Shown here one piece after another: positions 37,141 to 46,067 of a stretch of 64,000 bases of DNA. Origin of the DNA: Pseudoalteromonas sp. XI10 (GTDB lineage: Bacteria > Pseudomonadota > Gammaproteobacteria > Enterobacterales > Alteromonadaceae); NCBI RefSeq assembly GCF_001469895.1, contig NZ_LOPY01000061.1, forward strand, positions 202,839 through 266,838, in the 5' to 3' direction. How positions within the stretch are numbered: position 1 is the stretch's first letter; the number at the start of each line of letters is the position of its first letter. The notes under the pieces were generated by a model. That model had not been told where the DNA came from. It saw only the letters and a list, made by a program, of their open reading frames with translations, and made no database searches. Both the position numbers and the translations under genes were made by a program.

Positions 37141-37178
37141 AAAAAGCCCCAGCATTTTTCAATGCTGGGGCTTTTTTT
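37141..37178. terminator. Bidirectional terminator after hemL
   Basis: AAAAAGCCCCAGCATT and AATGCTGGGGCTTTTT form a long perfect stem with A and T tracts, serving hemL and, in reverse, the convergent mrcB. Confidence 0.93.
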
Positions 37179-37225
37179 ATTCTTTGCCAATTCGTTTATT
37201 TAAGTATTAATGCGAGTTGGTGTTA

Positions 37226-39553
37226 TTAATCTCTAACGCAAGTTGGTCTGGGCTCAAACTCACTGGCACGAATGGGAAGCTGCACCACTTTGCCGCAACC
37301 AGGAGGCGCTTGCAGACCGGTTTCTTCATTAATAAAGGCCCAGCGAATAGAAGCAGGACGAGTGTCTGCTATGGCTTCAGGGTTGAGTGGTTTAAGGTAG
37401 CGAATGTAGGCCTCTAATGCGCCAACACTGCCCGTTAACCCCGTGCTCTTATTATCGTCACGACCAATCCATGCAACAGTCACCGTGTTTTGATCAAAAC
37501 CTGCAAACCAGCTATCGCGTAAATCATTACTAGTGCCTGTTTTACCTGCAAGCTGAATTGATGGGAAGTGGGCGTTTAAACGCTTTGCTGTACCATCTTT
37601 TGTCACGCGCTTCATTGCGTACTTAGTCATGTAAATTGATGCATCATCAAAACGCTTTTGTGAACTGACATCATGTTTATAAAGCACCTTACCTACTGAG
37701 TCAGTCAGTGCTGAAATAGACGTTAATTCGCGGTACTGACCATCAGCAGCAAGGGTTGTATAAAGCTGCGCTACCTCAAAGCTTGAAAGCTCAAGTGCAC
37801 CTAAAAGTAATGACGGGTATTGATCAATACGCCCTTCTACACCTAAACGCTTTAAGGTATCAGCTACTTTATCAACTCCAACATCAAGGCCAGTGTTAAC
37901 CGCAGGAATATTAATACTGTTACTAAATGCTTTGTATAGTGGCATAGGGCCGCGGAACTGCTTGTCGAAGTTCTCTGGTTGCCAAACTTTCCCCTGCTCA
38001 TTAGTCACTTGTAGCGGTGAGTCATCCACCAATGTGGCAACATTAAACTGACCACTTTCAAATGCTGTTAAATAAACGGCAGGCTTAACAAGTGAGCCAA
38101 TATTACGTTTGGTATCAAGCACACGGTTAAAACCAAAATAACGTACGTCACGGCCTGCAACCAACGCCGACACCCCACCCTTTTCAACGTTAACGGAGAT
38201 CATCGCTGCTTCAAGCTCTTCTGTTTTAGGGCGTCTTTCTAGATAAGGTAGACTTGCCTCAATCGACTCTTCCATGGCCGTTTGCTTTTGTAAGTCAAAA
38301 TAGGTGAATACACGCACCCCGGCATCTAACACTTGCTGATCAGGTAGTAGGCGCTTTAATTCTCGGTTAACTAATTCTAAGTAACCTGGATATGACTTTT
38401 GCAGACTGTCTTTCATTGGTGCAATATCAATTGGACGTTTTAATGCTGCACGATATTCACGGGTATCAATCAATTTATTTTCAACCATTAAGCGAAGTAC
38501 TAGATCACGACGCTCCATTGCGCGCTCACTATAACGGCGTGGGTTGTAATATGAAGGACCTTTAACCATAGCCACTAATAGCGCAATTTGGTCGTATTCA
38601 AGCTCATCCACAGGCTTTGAAAAATAAAACTCAGCGGCAAGACCCATACCGTGAACGCCTTGATTGTAAGACTGACCTAAATACACTTCATTGAGGTAAG
38701 CTTCTAAAATGTCATCTTTGCTGTAGCGGTAATCTAATATCAGAGCGATAAGCGCTTCATTAAACTTACGCACCAGCGAACGCTCACGGGTAAGGTATAT
38801 ATTCTTTGCTAATTGCTGAGTTAAGGTACTGCCCCCTTGCACTGTACGTCCGGCTTTAATATTGCTGTATAAAGCGCGCATAATTGACCACACCGATACG
38901 CCATGGTGTTGATAGAAATTACGATCTTCAACCACCAGTAAAGTGTCTTTTAGCATCGGCGGAAATTTATCTAGCGGCACAAACTCGCGGTCTTGTTTTG
39001 AATCATTACCAATGCGAGCTATTTGAACCGGCTCTAATCGAGCGCTGTTTAAACGTCGGCCAAACTTATCTTTGATGGTTGCTAATTTCTGCCCTGAAAA
39101 ACGCAGCTCAATCACTTTTGAGTCTTCAAGGCCGTCATAAAATTCAAATTCACGGCGGTACACTTTAATACTGTTAGCTGATTTAACATACTGACCTGTT
39201 CGGCTTAGCTTATTTACAGATGAGTAATTTAAACGGTTTAACTCCCAAATAACCTCTTGCTGAGACAAATACTGCCCAGGATAAAAGCTCATTGCACGAG
39301 CATACACTTGTGCAGGTAACTGCCATTTATTGCCTTCAAATTGGCGAGTAATTTTTGCATCTAAATAAATTAGATACAGCACCATGGCAACAATCACAGC
39401 AAGTGAAAGCTTCCAAAAAATTGACCAAAGTTTTCTTAATACACTAGCTTTAGCTGGCCCTTGAGGTGCGCGTGAGCGCTTAGCGGTAGTTTTTTTTGAT
39501 GTCGCCTTCGGTTTACTAGACGATTTTTTTGCAGGAGTTTTTTTATCAGCCAT
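37226..39553 (-). CDS. mrcB: Penicillin-binding protein 1B (bifunctional)
   Basis: This class A PBP polymerises and crosslinks peptidoglycan. A basic cytoplasmic tail leads to a membrane helix (about 48-66), a UB2H-like region (about 75-165), then the glycosyltransferase domain with catalytic Glu209 in VEDRNFYQHHG and GGSTLTQQLAKN. The transpeptidase domain has the SLVK serine (about 492), SIN and KTGTS. The UB2H region and 775-residue length favour 1B over 1A. It should depend on a LpoB-like activator, which is not in this window. Confidence 0.96.
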   Translation of the reverse strand: MADKKTPAKKSSSKPKATSKKTTAKRSRAPQGPAKASVLRKLWSIFWKLSLAVIVAMVLYLIYLDAKITRQFEGNKWQLPAQVYARAMSFYPGQYLSQQEVIWELNRLNYSSVNKLSRTGQYVKSANSIKVYRREFEFYDGLEDSKVIELRFSGQKLATIKDKFGRRLNSARLEPVQIARIGNDSKQDREFVPLDKFPPMLKDTLLVVEDRNFYQHHGVSVWSIMRALYSNIKAGRTVQGGSTLTQQLAKNIYLTRERSLVRKFNEALIALILDYRYSKDDILEAYLNEVYLGQSYNQGVHGMGLAAEFYFSKPVDELEYDQIALLVAMVKGPSYYNPRRYSERAMERRDLVLRLMVENKLIDTREYRAALKRPIDIAPMKDSLQKSYPGYLELVNRELKRLLPDQQVLDAGVRVFTYFDLQKQTAMEESIEASLPYLERRPKTEELEAAMISVNVEKGGVSALVAGRDVRYFGFNRVLDTKRNIGSLVKPAVYLTAFESGQFNVATLVDDSPLQVTNEQGKVWQPENFDKQFRGPMPLYKAFSNSINIPAVNTGLDVGVDKVADTLKRLGVEGRIDQYPSLLLGALELSSFEVAQLYTTLAADGQYRELTSISALTDSVGKVLYKHDVSSQKRFDDASIYMTKYAMKRVTKDGTAKRLNAHFPSIQLAGKTGTSNDLRDSWFAGFDQNTVTVAWIGRDDNKSTGLTGSVGALEAYIRYLKPLNPEAIADTRPASIRWAFINEETGLQAPPGCGKVVQLPIRASEFEPRPTCVRD

Positions 39554-39644
39554 TGAGTTCGCTATTGGTCAGTTAATTTTACAGGATTACGACTTGAACC
39601 GCGCAATATTAACACCTGTAAAATTAACAGTCACTTAAACTCGT

Positions 39645-39806
39645 TTAGCGTGTACACAACCAGAGTGAGTGGATCACAGCAGGTATAAAGAAGATAAAGC
39701 ATAGAATAATGTTAATCACTAAGTCTTTACCTGCGCCCGCTTTTAAAAATACCGCAACAGGCGGTAAAAACAGCGAAATAATTATAAGCAAGAGTTTGTT
39801 ATCCAT
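39645..39806 (-). CDS. YqaE/Pmp3 family small membrane protein
   Basis: This 53-residue protein has two helices joined by a short polar loop. The family features LPPVAVFLKAG, INIILCFIFFIPAVIHSLW and the final R are clear. AAGGA lies 6 bases before the ATG. In yeast and plants Pmp3 proteins affect membrane potential and salt stress; the bacterial role is not established. It stands alone between mrcB and amtB. Confidence 0.87.
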   Translation of the reverse strand: MDNKLLLIIISLFLPPVAVFLKAGAGKDLVINIILCFIFFIPAVIHSLWLCTR

Positions 39807-39887
39807 CGTTTTTCCTTGTTAGAAATGAACATTAAGCATAGTCAAAAAATAGCGATTTCGCCTATCAGAAAAGACTTATTTAAACGC

Positions 39888-39914
39888 AAAAAAGCCCTAC
39901 CTAAGTAGAGCTTT
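39888..39914 (-). terminator. Terminator of glnK-amtB
   Basis: AAAGC-CTAC pairs with GTAG-GCTTT with one mismatched pair, and a T tract lies on the minus strand. Confidence 0.65.
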
Positions 39915-39967
39915 GATTTGAACACACAATGATATTGTTATGGGCGTGCTATTTGCACGCACCAAGA

Positions 39968-41197
39968 TTAGTTACTGCGAACTGATACAAACTCAGGGTA
40001 AGCATCAATACCACAGTCATGTTGATCCATACCGTTTAGTTCTTCTTCTTCGGTAACACGGATACCCATGGTATTTTTCAGGATTGCCCATACGATTGAT
40101 GACGCGATGAACACAAATCCTAAGATACATACTAAGCCAATTAATTGATTAACAAAGGTTGCATCAGAGTTTGAAAGTGGTACTAACATGATACCTAATG
40201 CACCACACACACCATGTACAGAGATAGCACCTACAGGGTCATCGATTTTCGCTTTATCAAGAGCAACGATGCTAAATACAACCAGTGAACCACCTAATAG
40301 ACCAAGTAAACAAGCAAGTAATGGCGTTGGAGATGCAGGCTCTGCAGTAATCGTTACTAGACCTGCTAGTGCACCATTAAGAACCATAGTTAAATCAGCT
40401 TTACCCCATAACACTTTACATACGAATAGTGCTGCGATTGCGCCACACGCTGCTGCTGCGTTAGTATTTAAGAAGATTTTACCAACTGCTGTTGCGTTTT
40501 CAGCGTCAGAAACAAGTAGCTGTGAACCACCGTTAAAGCCGAACCAACCCATCCAAAGGATTAATGTACCTAAAGTTGCTAACGGTAAGTTAGAACCAGG
40601 AATTGGGTAGATTTCACCATTTTTACCGTATTTCCCCTTACGAGCACCAAGGAAAAGCACACCAGCTAGCGCTGCCGCAGCACCTGCACCGTGAACGATT
40701 GCAGAACCAGCGAAGTCAACAAAGCCCATTTCAGATAAGAAACCTGCGCCCCAAGTCCAGTAACCTTCGATTGGGTAGATGAAACCAGTTAAAACAACAG
40801 TGAAAATTAAGAATGCCCATAACTTCATACGCTCAGCAACCGCACCAGATACGATTGACATAGCTGTTGCAACGAACACAACTTGGAAGAAGAAATCAGA
40901 CTCTAAAGAGTGATCCGCATCAGCAGCTTGAGTGCCGATTAATGCGCCAAATGAAGGGATGAAACCACCTTCTGCGTTATCAACATACATGATGTTGTAA
41001 CCCACTAATAAGAACATAGTGCAGGCAATAGAAAATAGTGCAACGTTTTTAGTTAGGATTTCTGTTGTATTTTTTGCACGAACTAAACCTGCTTCAAGCA
41101 TAGCGAAACCAGCCGCCATCCACATTACTAAAACACCCGACATTAAAAAGTAAAAAGTGTCGAGTGAGAACTTCAACTCTACGATAGTGTTTTCCAT
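39968..41197 (-). CDS. amtB: Ammonium transporter
   Basis: This Amt/Rh channel has 409 residues and eleven expected helices. The twin pore histidines lie in IVHGAGAAAALAG and ISVHGVCGALG. The N-terminal LVMWMAAGFAMLEAGLVRAKN is the usual Amt signature. It is encoded 9 bases after glnK, the PII protein that blocks AmtB when nitrogen is plentiful. Confidence 0.97.
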   Translation of the reverse strand: MENTIVELKFSLDTFYFLMSGVLVMWMAAGFAMLEAGLVRAKNTTEILTKNVALFSIACTMFLLVGYNIMYVDNAEGGFIPSFGALIGTQAADADHSLESDFFFQVVFVATAMSIVSGAVAERMKLWAFLIFTVVLTGFIYPIEGYWTWGAGFLSEMGFVDFAGSAIVHGAGAAAALAGVLFLGARKGKYGKNGEIYPIPGSNLPLATLGTLILWMGWFGFNGGSQLLVSDAENATAVGKIFLNTNAAAACGAIAALFVCKVLWGKADLTMVLNGALAGLVTITAEPASPTPLLACLLGLLGGSLVVFSIVALDKAKIDDPVGAISVHGVCGALGIMLVPLSNSDATFVNQLIGLVCILGFVFIASSIVWAILKNTMGIRVTEEEELNGMDQHDCGIDAYPEFVSVRSN

Positions 41198-41206
41198 AAT
41201 TCCCCC

Positions 41207-41545
41207 TTAAATTGCTTCTTCATCAAGTTCGCCCGTACGGATACGAACGATTTGGTCTAAGTCGTAAACAAAAATTTTGCCGTCACCAATTTTGCCTGTT
41301 GAAGCAATTTTTGTGATGGTTTCAACAACGCGTTGACAATTTTCGCTACGAGTTGCAATTTCAAGTTTGATTTTTGGAATAAAATCGACTTGGTATTCAG
41401 CTCCACGATATAGCTCAGTATGACCACGTTGACGGCCAAAGCCTTTAACGTCGACAACTGTCATCCCCTCAATGCCTAAATCAGCCAATGCTTCACGTAC
41501 ATCATCAAGTTTGAATGGCTTTATTATTGCACTAATCATTTTCAT
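41207..41545 (-). CDS. glnK: Nitrogen regulatory PII protein
   Basis: This 112-residue PII signal protein binds ATP/ADP and 2-oxoglutarate and gates AmtB. The uridylylation site is Tyr51 in the T-loop (YRGAEYQVDF), and GDGKIFV is present. The frame continues upstream, but the ATG at 41545 has AAGGGGG before it and gives the standard MKMISAIIKPFKL start. The longer frame would run into the promoter at 41592. Pairing with amtB favours the name glnK over glnB. Confidence 0.95.
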   Translation of the reverse strand: MKMISAIIKPFKLDDVREALADLGIEGMTVVDVKGFGRQRGHTELYRGAEYQVDFIPKIKLEIATRSENCQRVVETITKIASTGKIGDGKIFVYDLDQIVRIRTGELDEEAI

Positions 41546-41591
41546 AGTGGCCCCCTTCGGACGCTTATTGTTATCCTGTTGGCTTACACAA

Positions 41592-41607
41592 TCCAACCTT
41601 TGTGCCA
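41592..41607 (-). promoter_or_regulatory. Sigma-54 type promoter of glnK-amtB
   Basis: The minus strand reads TGGCACAAAGGTTGGA: the full -24 TGGCAC, the right spacing and TTGG at -12 (consensus TTGC). It would start transcription about 35 bases before glnK. An NtrC-controlled promoter here is expected from other gammaproteobacteria. Confidence 0.72.
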
Positions 41608-41661
41608 CTATTTTTTATTACCTATTTTCAATAACTTAAAAATAAAAATTGGTTTTTGCAC

Positions 41662-41693
41662 AAAAAAAATGCACCCTATTGGTGCATTTTTTT
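41662..41693 (-). terminator. Terminator of the double-receiver GGDEF gene
   Basis: AAAATGCACC and GGTGCATTTT enclose CTATT, flanked by A8 and T runs. Confidence 0.88.
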
Positions 41694-41726
41694 AACAATT
41701 AACCAGCGCTGGTGCAATTAGCACAA

Positions 41727-42956
41727 CTATAGTTTAACTAAGCAGTTCCGATCTTGCTGTTTGGCTTGATATAAGGCCTTGTCAGCAATACGCATCGCAG
41801 CTGTAAGCGATACATTTTGGAATTGGGTCATACCAATACTCATGGTTAATGAGTATGGCTCACCGTTAATTGAAAAGGCGTGGCTTGCTAACTGCTCTCT
41901 GAAGGTATTGAGCCTTGATTCGGCCTTAGCTAAGTCCATATTATGCAGTACCACGGCAAATTCTTCGCCGCCGATTCTCGCGATAGTGAAGTCATCAAAC
42001 TTAGTCTTTAAAAATGAAGACACTTGTTTTAGCGCCTGATCACCGGCTTCGTGACCAAACTGGTCGTTCACATTTTTAAAGAAGTCGATATCAAGCAAAG
42101 CCAATACGTTTTCTTGCTCAACATTTTTAAGCAGTTTTTCTGCGTATTGGTAAAAATAACGACGATTATGCAAGCCAGTTAAATGGTCGCGGTATGCGCT
42201 TTCTTTTATATCGGCTATTAGAGCAAGCTGCTCCATGGTTTGCATAACACGGCAATGAAACTCTTCATTCATAAACGGCTTAGTTAAAAAGTCGTTAGCG
42301 CCGTATTTAATAAAACGCGCCGATAAACCATGCTTGCCGGCACCTGATAAACCGATAATTGCTAAATCATCACGGCCGCGGAAATTACGTACCGCTTTAA
42401 CGAGCTCAAAACCATCCATTGTTGGCATTGCATAGTCAGTAAGTAGCAGCTTGATTTCAGGATCGTCTTTCAGCATTTGCAGTGCTTGCTCACCATCTTG
42501 AGCATCGCGTACATCAAACAACTGCTTTTCGAGCATTTGCTTCATTAAAGTGCGACTTAGCACTGAGTCATCAGCCACCAGCGCTTTGCTACCATCGTTT
42601 CTAAGTAATTGTGCAACAAGTTTGATCGCATAATGGTATGAATCGCGGTTATCTTTAACCACGTAATCAACCACACCAAGCTCTAACATCTGCTGGCGAA
42701 TGTATTCATCAATTTTTGATGTTAGGACAACGGTCGGGATGTTTTTTGATAAGGTGTATTTAGCTACTTCGCCATTCATCGCATCAGGTAGCGTTAAATC
42801 GACTAAAGCTAAGGTGTAATCGTGCTCTGAAATTAAAGAGACGCCCTCTTTTAAAGACCACGCAAAGTCGACAGCCACATCTAAATAGTGAGCAGCGAGG
42901 TGACGTAACACTTGCTGTACTACTTTACTGTCTTCAACTACTAATACTCTTTGCAT
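41727..42956 (-). CDS. Response regulator with two receiver domains and GGDEF
   Basis: This predicted soluble diguanylate cyclase is controlled by phosphorylation. Receiver 1 (about 1-118) has Asp53 in LALVDLTLP. Receiver 2 (about 124-240) has Asp174 in LLTDYAMP and Lys in FLTKPF. The GGDEF domain (about 255-405) has the active variant GGEEF at 329-333. The residues before it (DDFTIARI) lack the RxxD inhibitory site. No histidine kinase gene is adjacent, so the phosphodonor is unknown. It has 409 residues and is transcribed alone. Confidence 0.93.
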   Translation of the reverse strand: MQRVLVVEDSKVVQQVLRHLAAHYLDVAVDFAWSLKEGVSLISEHDYTLALVDLTLPDAMNGEVAKYTLSKNIPTVVLTSKIDEYIRQQMLELGVVDYVVKDNRDSYHYAIKLVAQLLRNDGSKALVADDSVLSRTLMKQMLEKQLFDVRDAQDGEQALQMLKDDPEIKLLLTDYAMPTMDGFELVKAVRNFRGRDDLAIIGLSGAGKHGLSARFIKYGANDFLTKPFMNEEFHCRVMQTMEQLALIADIKESAYRDHLTGLHNRRYFYQYAEKLLKNVEQENVLALLDIDFFKNVNDQFGHEAGDQALKQVSSFLKTKFDDFTIARIGGEEFAVVLHNMDLAKAESRLNTFREQLASHAFSINGEPYSLTMSIGMTQFQNVSLTAAMRIADKALYQAKQQDRNCLVKL

Positions 42957-43200
42957 TGCAACTTCTCTTTCTTAAGCACGTGTACACAGATTATAAACAC
43001 GCTAAATATACGCCATTTTTTAATCTAGCTAAATAATTAAGCAAAATATCTTTGCTAAAAAAATGCACTTTTTTGTAACCAGCTCAGCATTTTCGGTTAT
43101 TTTTCTGTTTAACAGCTAATATTGGTCACTAGTCTCATTAGTTTGTCATCGAGTTTGCTTTACTTTTTAATAGCTGCAATTCGAATAATAAGGAATCAAC

Positions 43201-44718
43201 ATGAAACTAGTTAGTTTTATTGGCTTGTCAGTGACAGCACTAACACTGACCTTCAGTACTCCAAGCTTTGCTGATAACGGACGTCGTATTGACGTTGACA
43301 GCAAAGTGGTAACAGAGCACAAAGCCCGCATTAATGGTGAGCGTTTTTCATATACCGCAACCACAGGCACACAACCGGTTTGGAATGAGCAAGGCGATGC
43401 CGTTGCAACGCTGCAATATACTTATTATACCCGCGATAAAGTAGACGATAGAACAAAACGTCCTTTAGTTTTTTCGTTTAATGGTGGCCCAGGTTCTGCG
43501 TCAGTATGGATGCACCTTGCTTATACTGGACCACGTGTATTAAAAATTGATGACGAAGGTTACCCTGTTCAACCTTATGGCGTAAAAGATAACCCTTACT
43601 CAATTCTAGACGTGGCTGATATTGTTTATATCAACCCAGTTAACACCGGTTACTCGCGCGTTCTTGAAAACGAAAAAGGTGAGCTGCCAAGTAAATCAGA
43701 CCAACAAAAAATGTTCTTTGGTGTTAACGCTGACATCAAATACTTAGCAGAGTGGTTAAATACCTTTGTTTCTCGCAACGAGCGCTGGCGTTCACCTAAG
43801 TTCTTAATTGGTGAGAGCTATGGTACGACTCGTGTTTCTGGTCTTGCTCACGAATTACAAAATCGCCAATGGATGTATATCAACGGCGTTATTCTAGTAT
43901 CACCAACTGAAATTGGTATTAAACGTGAAGGCCCGGTAGAAGCAGCGAACCGCCTACCTTACTTTGCAGCAACCGCTTGGTACCACAAAGCCCTTAGCGC
44001 AGACTTACAAGCAAAAGACTTAGACGAGTTATTACCTGAAGTTGAACAGTTCACCGTGAACAAGTTCTTACCTGCAATTGCTAAAGGTGGTTTTTTACCT
44101 GCTGATGAAAAACGTGCCATCATCAAGCAAGCAGCAAAATACGCAGGTTTATCTGAAAAGTTTGTTGAGCAAAATAACCTTGATATTCCAAATAACTTCT
44201 TCTGGAAAGAGCTGTTGCGTGAGCGCGGCCAAACAGTAGGCCGTTTAGATTCTCGTTACCTAGGTATCGACAAACGTGATGCAGGTGAGTCACCTGATTA
44301 CTGGGCTGAGCTTACTTCATGGTTACACTCATTCACGCCAGCGATTAACTATTACCTACGTGAAGAGCTTAACTACAAAACCGATATCAAATATAACCTA
44401 TTTGGTAATGTTCACCCTTGGGATCGCTCAGGCAACAACACAGGTGAAAACTTACGTTTAGCAATGGCACAAAACCCATACTTAAACGTGATGATTCAAT
44501 CTGGCTACTACGACGGTGCAACAAACTACTTTGATGCTAAATACACAATGTGGCAGTTAGATCCAAGTGGCAAAATGAAAGATCGCTTAAGCTTTAAGGG
44601 CTATCGCAGTGGTCACATGATGTATTTACGCCATGCTGATTTAGAGTCATCAAATAATGACTTACGTGACTTTATCCTTAAATCACTGCCTGCCGAAGGC
44701 AAAGCAGCAAAATACTAA
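43201..44718 (+). CDS. Secreted S10 family serine carboxypeptidase
   Basis: This alpha/beta-hydrolase peptidase is predicted to remove C-terminal residues. A signal peptide (cleavage about residue 24, SFA-DN) precedes the S10 domain. The oxyanion motif FNGGPGS is at 93-99, the nucleophile Ser206 is in GESYGTT, and the C-terminal His is in YRSGHMMYLRH. It has 505 residues. It stands alone with its own terminator and is the second secreted carboxypeptidase of the window, after the M14 enzyme. Confidence 0.9.
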   Translation: MKLVSFIGLSVTALTLTFSTPSFADNGRRIDVDSKVVTEHKARINGERFSYTATTGTQPVWNEQGDAVATLQYTYYTRDKVDDRTKRPLVFSFNGGPGSASVWMHLAYTGPRVLKIDDEGYPVQPYGVKDNPYSILDVADIVYINPVNTGYSRVLENEKGELPSKSDQQKMFFGVNADIKYLAEWLNTFVSRNERWRSPKFLIGESYGTTRVSGLAHELQNRQWMYINGVILVSPTEIGIKREGPVEAANRLPYFAATAWYHKALSADLQAKDLDELLPEVEQFTVNKFLPAIAKGGFLPADEKRAIIKQAAKYAGLSEKFVEQNNLDIPNNFFWKELLRERGQTVGRLDSRYLGIDKRDAGESPDYWAELTSWLHSFTPAINYYLREELNYKTDIKYNLFGNVHPWDRSGNNTGENLRLAMAQNPYLNVMIQSGYYDGATNYFDAKYTMWQLDPSGKMKDRLSFKGYRSGHMMYLRHADLESSNNDLRDFILKSLPAEGKAAKY

Positions 44719-44745
44719 ACAGCGTATTTGCAAAACCATAACAGA

Positions 44746-44770
44746 AAAAGCCCGTTTTATACGGGCTTTT
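44746..44770 (+). terminator. Terminator after the S10 peptidase gene
   Basis: AAAAGCCCGT and ACGGGCTTTT enclose TTTAT, followed by T residues. Confidence 0.88.
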
Positions 44771-44821
44771 GTTTTTCCACTAATCTTTTTGGGTATATAC
44801 TCAAGTCATTGATTTAAGGAT

Positions 44822-45403
44822 TTGGATAATCAGCAAATGGCAGAAAAATTTCGCGTTATGTTTGCAGGGCTTGAAGCCGGTGTTGACCAAGCACAAGCAA
44901 CAGAGCAACTCGCTGCAAAACTAAAAACAACTACAGAGAAAGTTGCGACCCTGTTTGAGCATAAGCCATTATTTGCACCAAGCGAGCAAGATAAAGCACT
45001 AAAACAAGCAAAGCTACTCGCCAGTGTTGGCATTAAAGCCAAGCTCCAACCGATTAACCAAGCAGCCACCAACAGCCAATCAAGCAATACAGCCGCACAG
45101 GCCAAAGAGCGTGAAGAACGTATTTTTGATGCCCTCGATTACATCACCAGTAGTCTTATTCGTCTAGAAGAAAAACTGGATGACTTAGAGCAACGTTTAC
45201 CTGAGCTTGAAAATAACAGCGTTGCTGATAGCGACGATAGCTGGCAAGAAGATGACTTGCTACTTGAAGACGAATTAACCGAGCCTGTTAAAAAACGCTC
45301 AAACACCCTACTCTATTCGCTTATTGCAATGGTCATTGTGTTATTAATCATTTTGGGTGTAGTGGAGCTTTTCCCTGAACTTTTCTCCTTTTTAGAAAGT
45401 TAA
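44822..45403 (+). CDS. Unrecognised C-terminally anchored membrane protein
   Basis: I do not recognise this family. The N-terminal 75 residues form a compact domain (FRVMFAGLEAG... LLASVGIKAKLQPI). It is followed by a low-complexity Asn/Ala/Gln linker, a coiled-coil-like acidic segment (RLEEKLDDLEQRLPELE), then one C-terminal helix (LLYSLIAMVIVLLIILGVVEL), giving a tail-anchor topology. The frame begins at a TTG at 44822, where AAGGA is too close; the ATG at 44837 is an alternative. It is 13 bases before fau on the same strand, where zapA and 6S RNA sit in many relatives. Confidence 0.7.
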   Translation: MDNQQMAEKFRVMFAGLEAGVDQAQATEQLAAKLKTTTEKVATLFEHKPLFAPSEQDKALKQAKLLASVGIKAKLQPINQAATNSQSSNTAAQAKEREERIFDALDYITSSLIRLEEKLDDLEQRLPELENNSVADSDDSWQEDDLLLEDELTEPVKKRSNTLLYSLIAMVIVLLIILGVVELFPELFSFLES

Positions 45404-45416
45404 CACTAATATTGAC

Positions 45417-46013
45417 ATGAGCAACACACGAGCAGAAATCAGACAATCTATTCGAAAAAAGCGCAATTCACTGACTGTTGAACAACAAAAAAATGCAGCA
45501 ATTGCGCTAAAGGTGAATTTTACTCAACACTTAAATTCGCTAAAAACACCTAAAAATGCCCATATTGGCATTTATTTCAGCAATGATGGCGAATTAGACA
45601 CTTCATTGTTAATTAAAGAATTATGGATGCAAGAACAGCATTTATATCTGCCTATCATCCACCCCTTCAATGGCACAACTTTATACTTTCAGAGGTATGA
45701 AGAAAATTCACCCATGACTGCAAACCGCTATGGTATCTTGGAGCCCAAGTTAAATTGCAGTCAAATATGTCCTTTAGACAAGCTTGATATTTTACTTATG
45801 CCATTAGTGGCATTTGATGATCAAGGTAACCGTTTAGGAATGGGCGGTGGGTTTTATGACAAAACGTTGGCTCGGTATTACCAAGAAAACTGGCAAAAAC
45901 CGATTTTGATAGGCCTTGCCCATCAATGTCAGCATGTTTCAGCATTGCCAATTGAATCATGGGATGTACCGTTAAAACACATTATAACCCCAGAGAAAAT
46001 CTACCAATGGTAA
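45417..46013 (+). CDS. fau: 5-formyltetrahydrofolate cyclo-ligase
   Basis: This enzyme converts 5-formyl-THF to 5,10-methenyl-THF with ATP. It has 198 residues with the N-terminal RxxxRxxR-type start, LMPLVAFDDQGNRLGMGGGFYD as the ATP/folate-binding signature (given here from about residue 133), and WDVPLKHIITP at the end. It is also called ygfA. The order fau-rpiA-serA is shared with many gammaproteobacteria. Confidence 0.93.
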   Translation: MSNTRAEIRQSIRKKRNSLTVEQQKNAAIALKVNFTQHLNSLKTPKNAHIGIYFSNDGELDTSLLIKELWMQEQHLYLPIIHPFNGTTLYFQRYEENSPMTANRYGILEPKLNCSQICPLDKLDILLMPLVAFDDQGNRLGMGGGFYDKTLARYYQENWQKPILIGLAHQCQHVSALPIESWDVPLKHIITPEKIYQW

Positions 46014-46067
46014 GCAAACTGTTTGTATACTATAGGCCCTCTCTGACAGCTAACTGAGCACATAATT

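Noticed and set aside
40188..40610. Plus-strand 140-residue frame opposite amtB
   Set aside because: It is the antisense of a highly conserved transporter gene; the Ala/Thr/Pro-rich composition reflects amtB's codons.
41545..41608. Extended glnK start
   Set aside because: It would begin inside the sigma-54 type promoter and adds 21 residues not found in PII proteins.
44720..44821. 6S RNA gene upstream of fau
   Set aside because: Only a terminator and a short leader are present; there is no room for a 180-nt 6S-like bulged hairpin.
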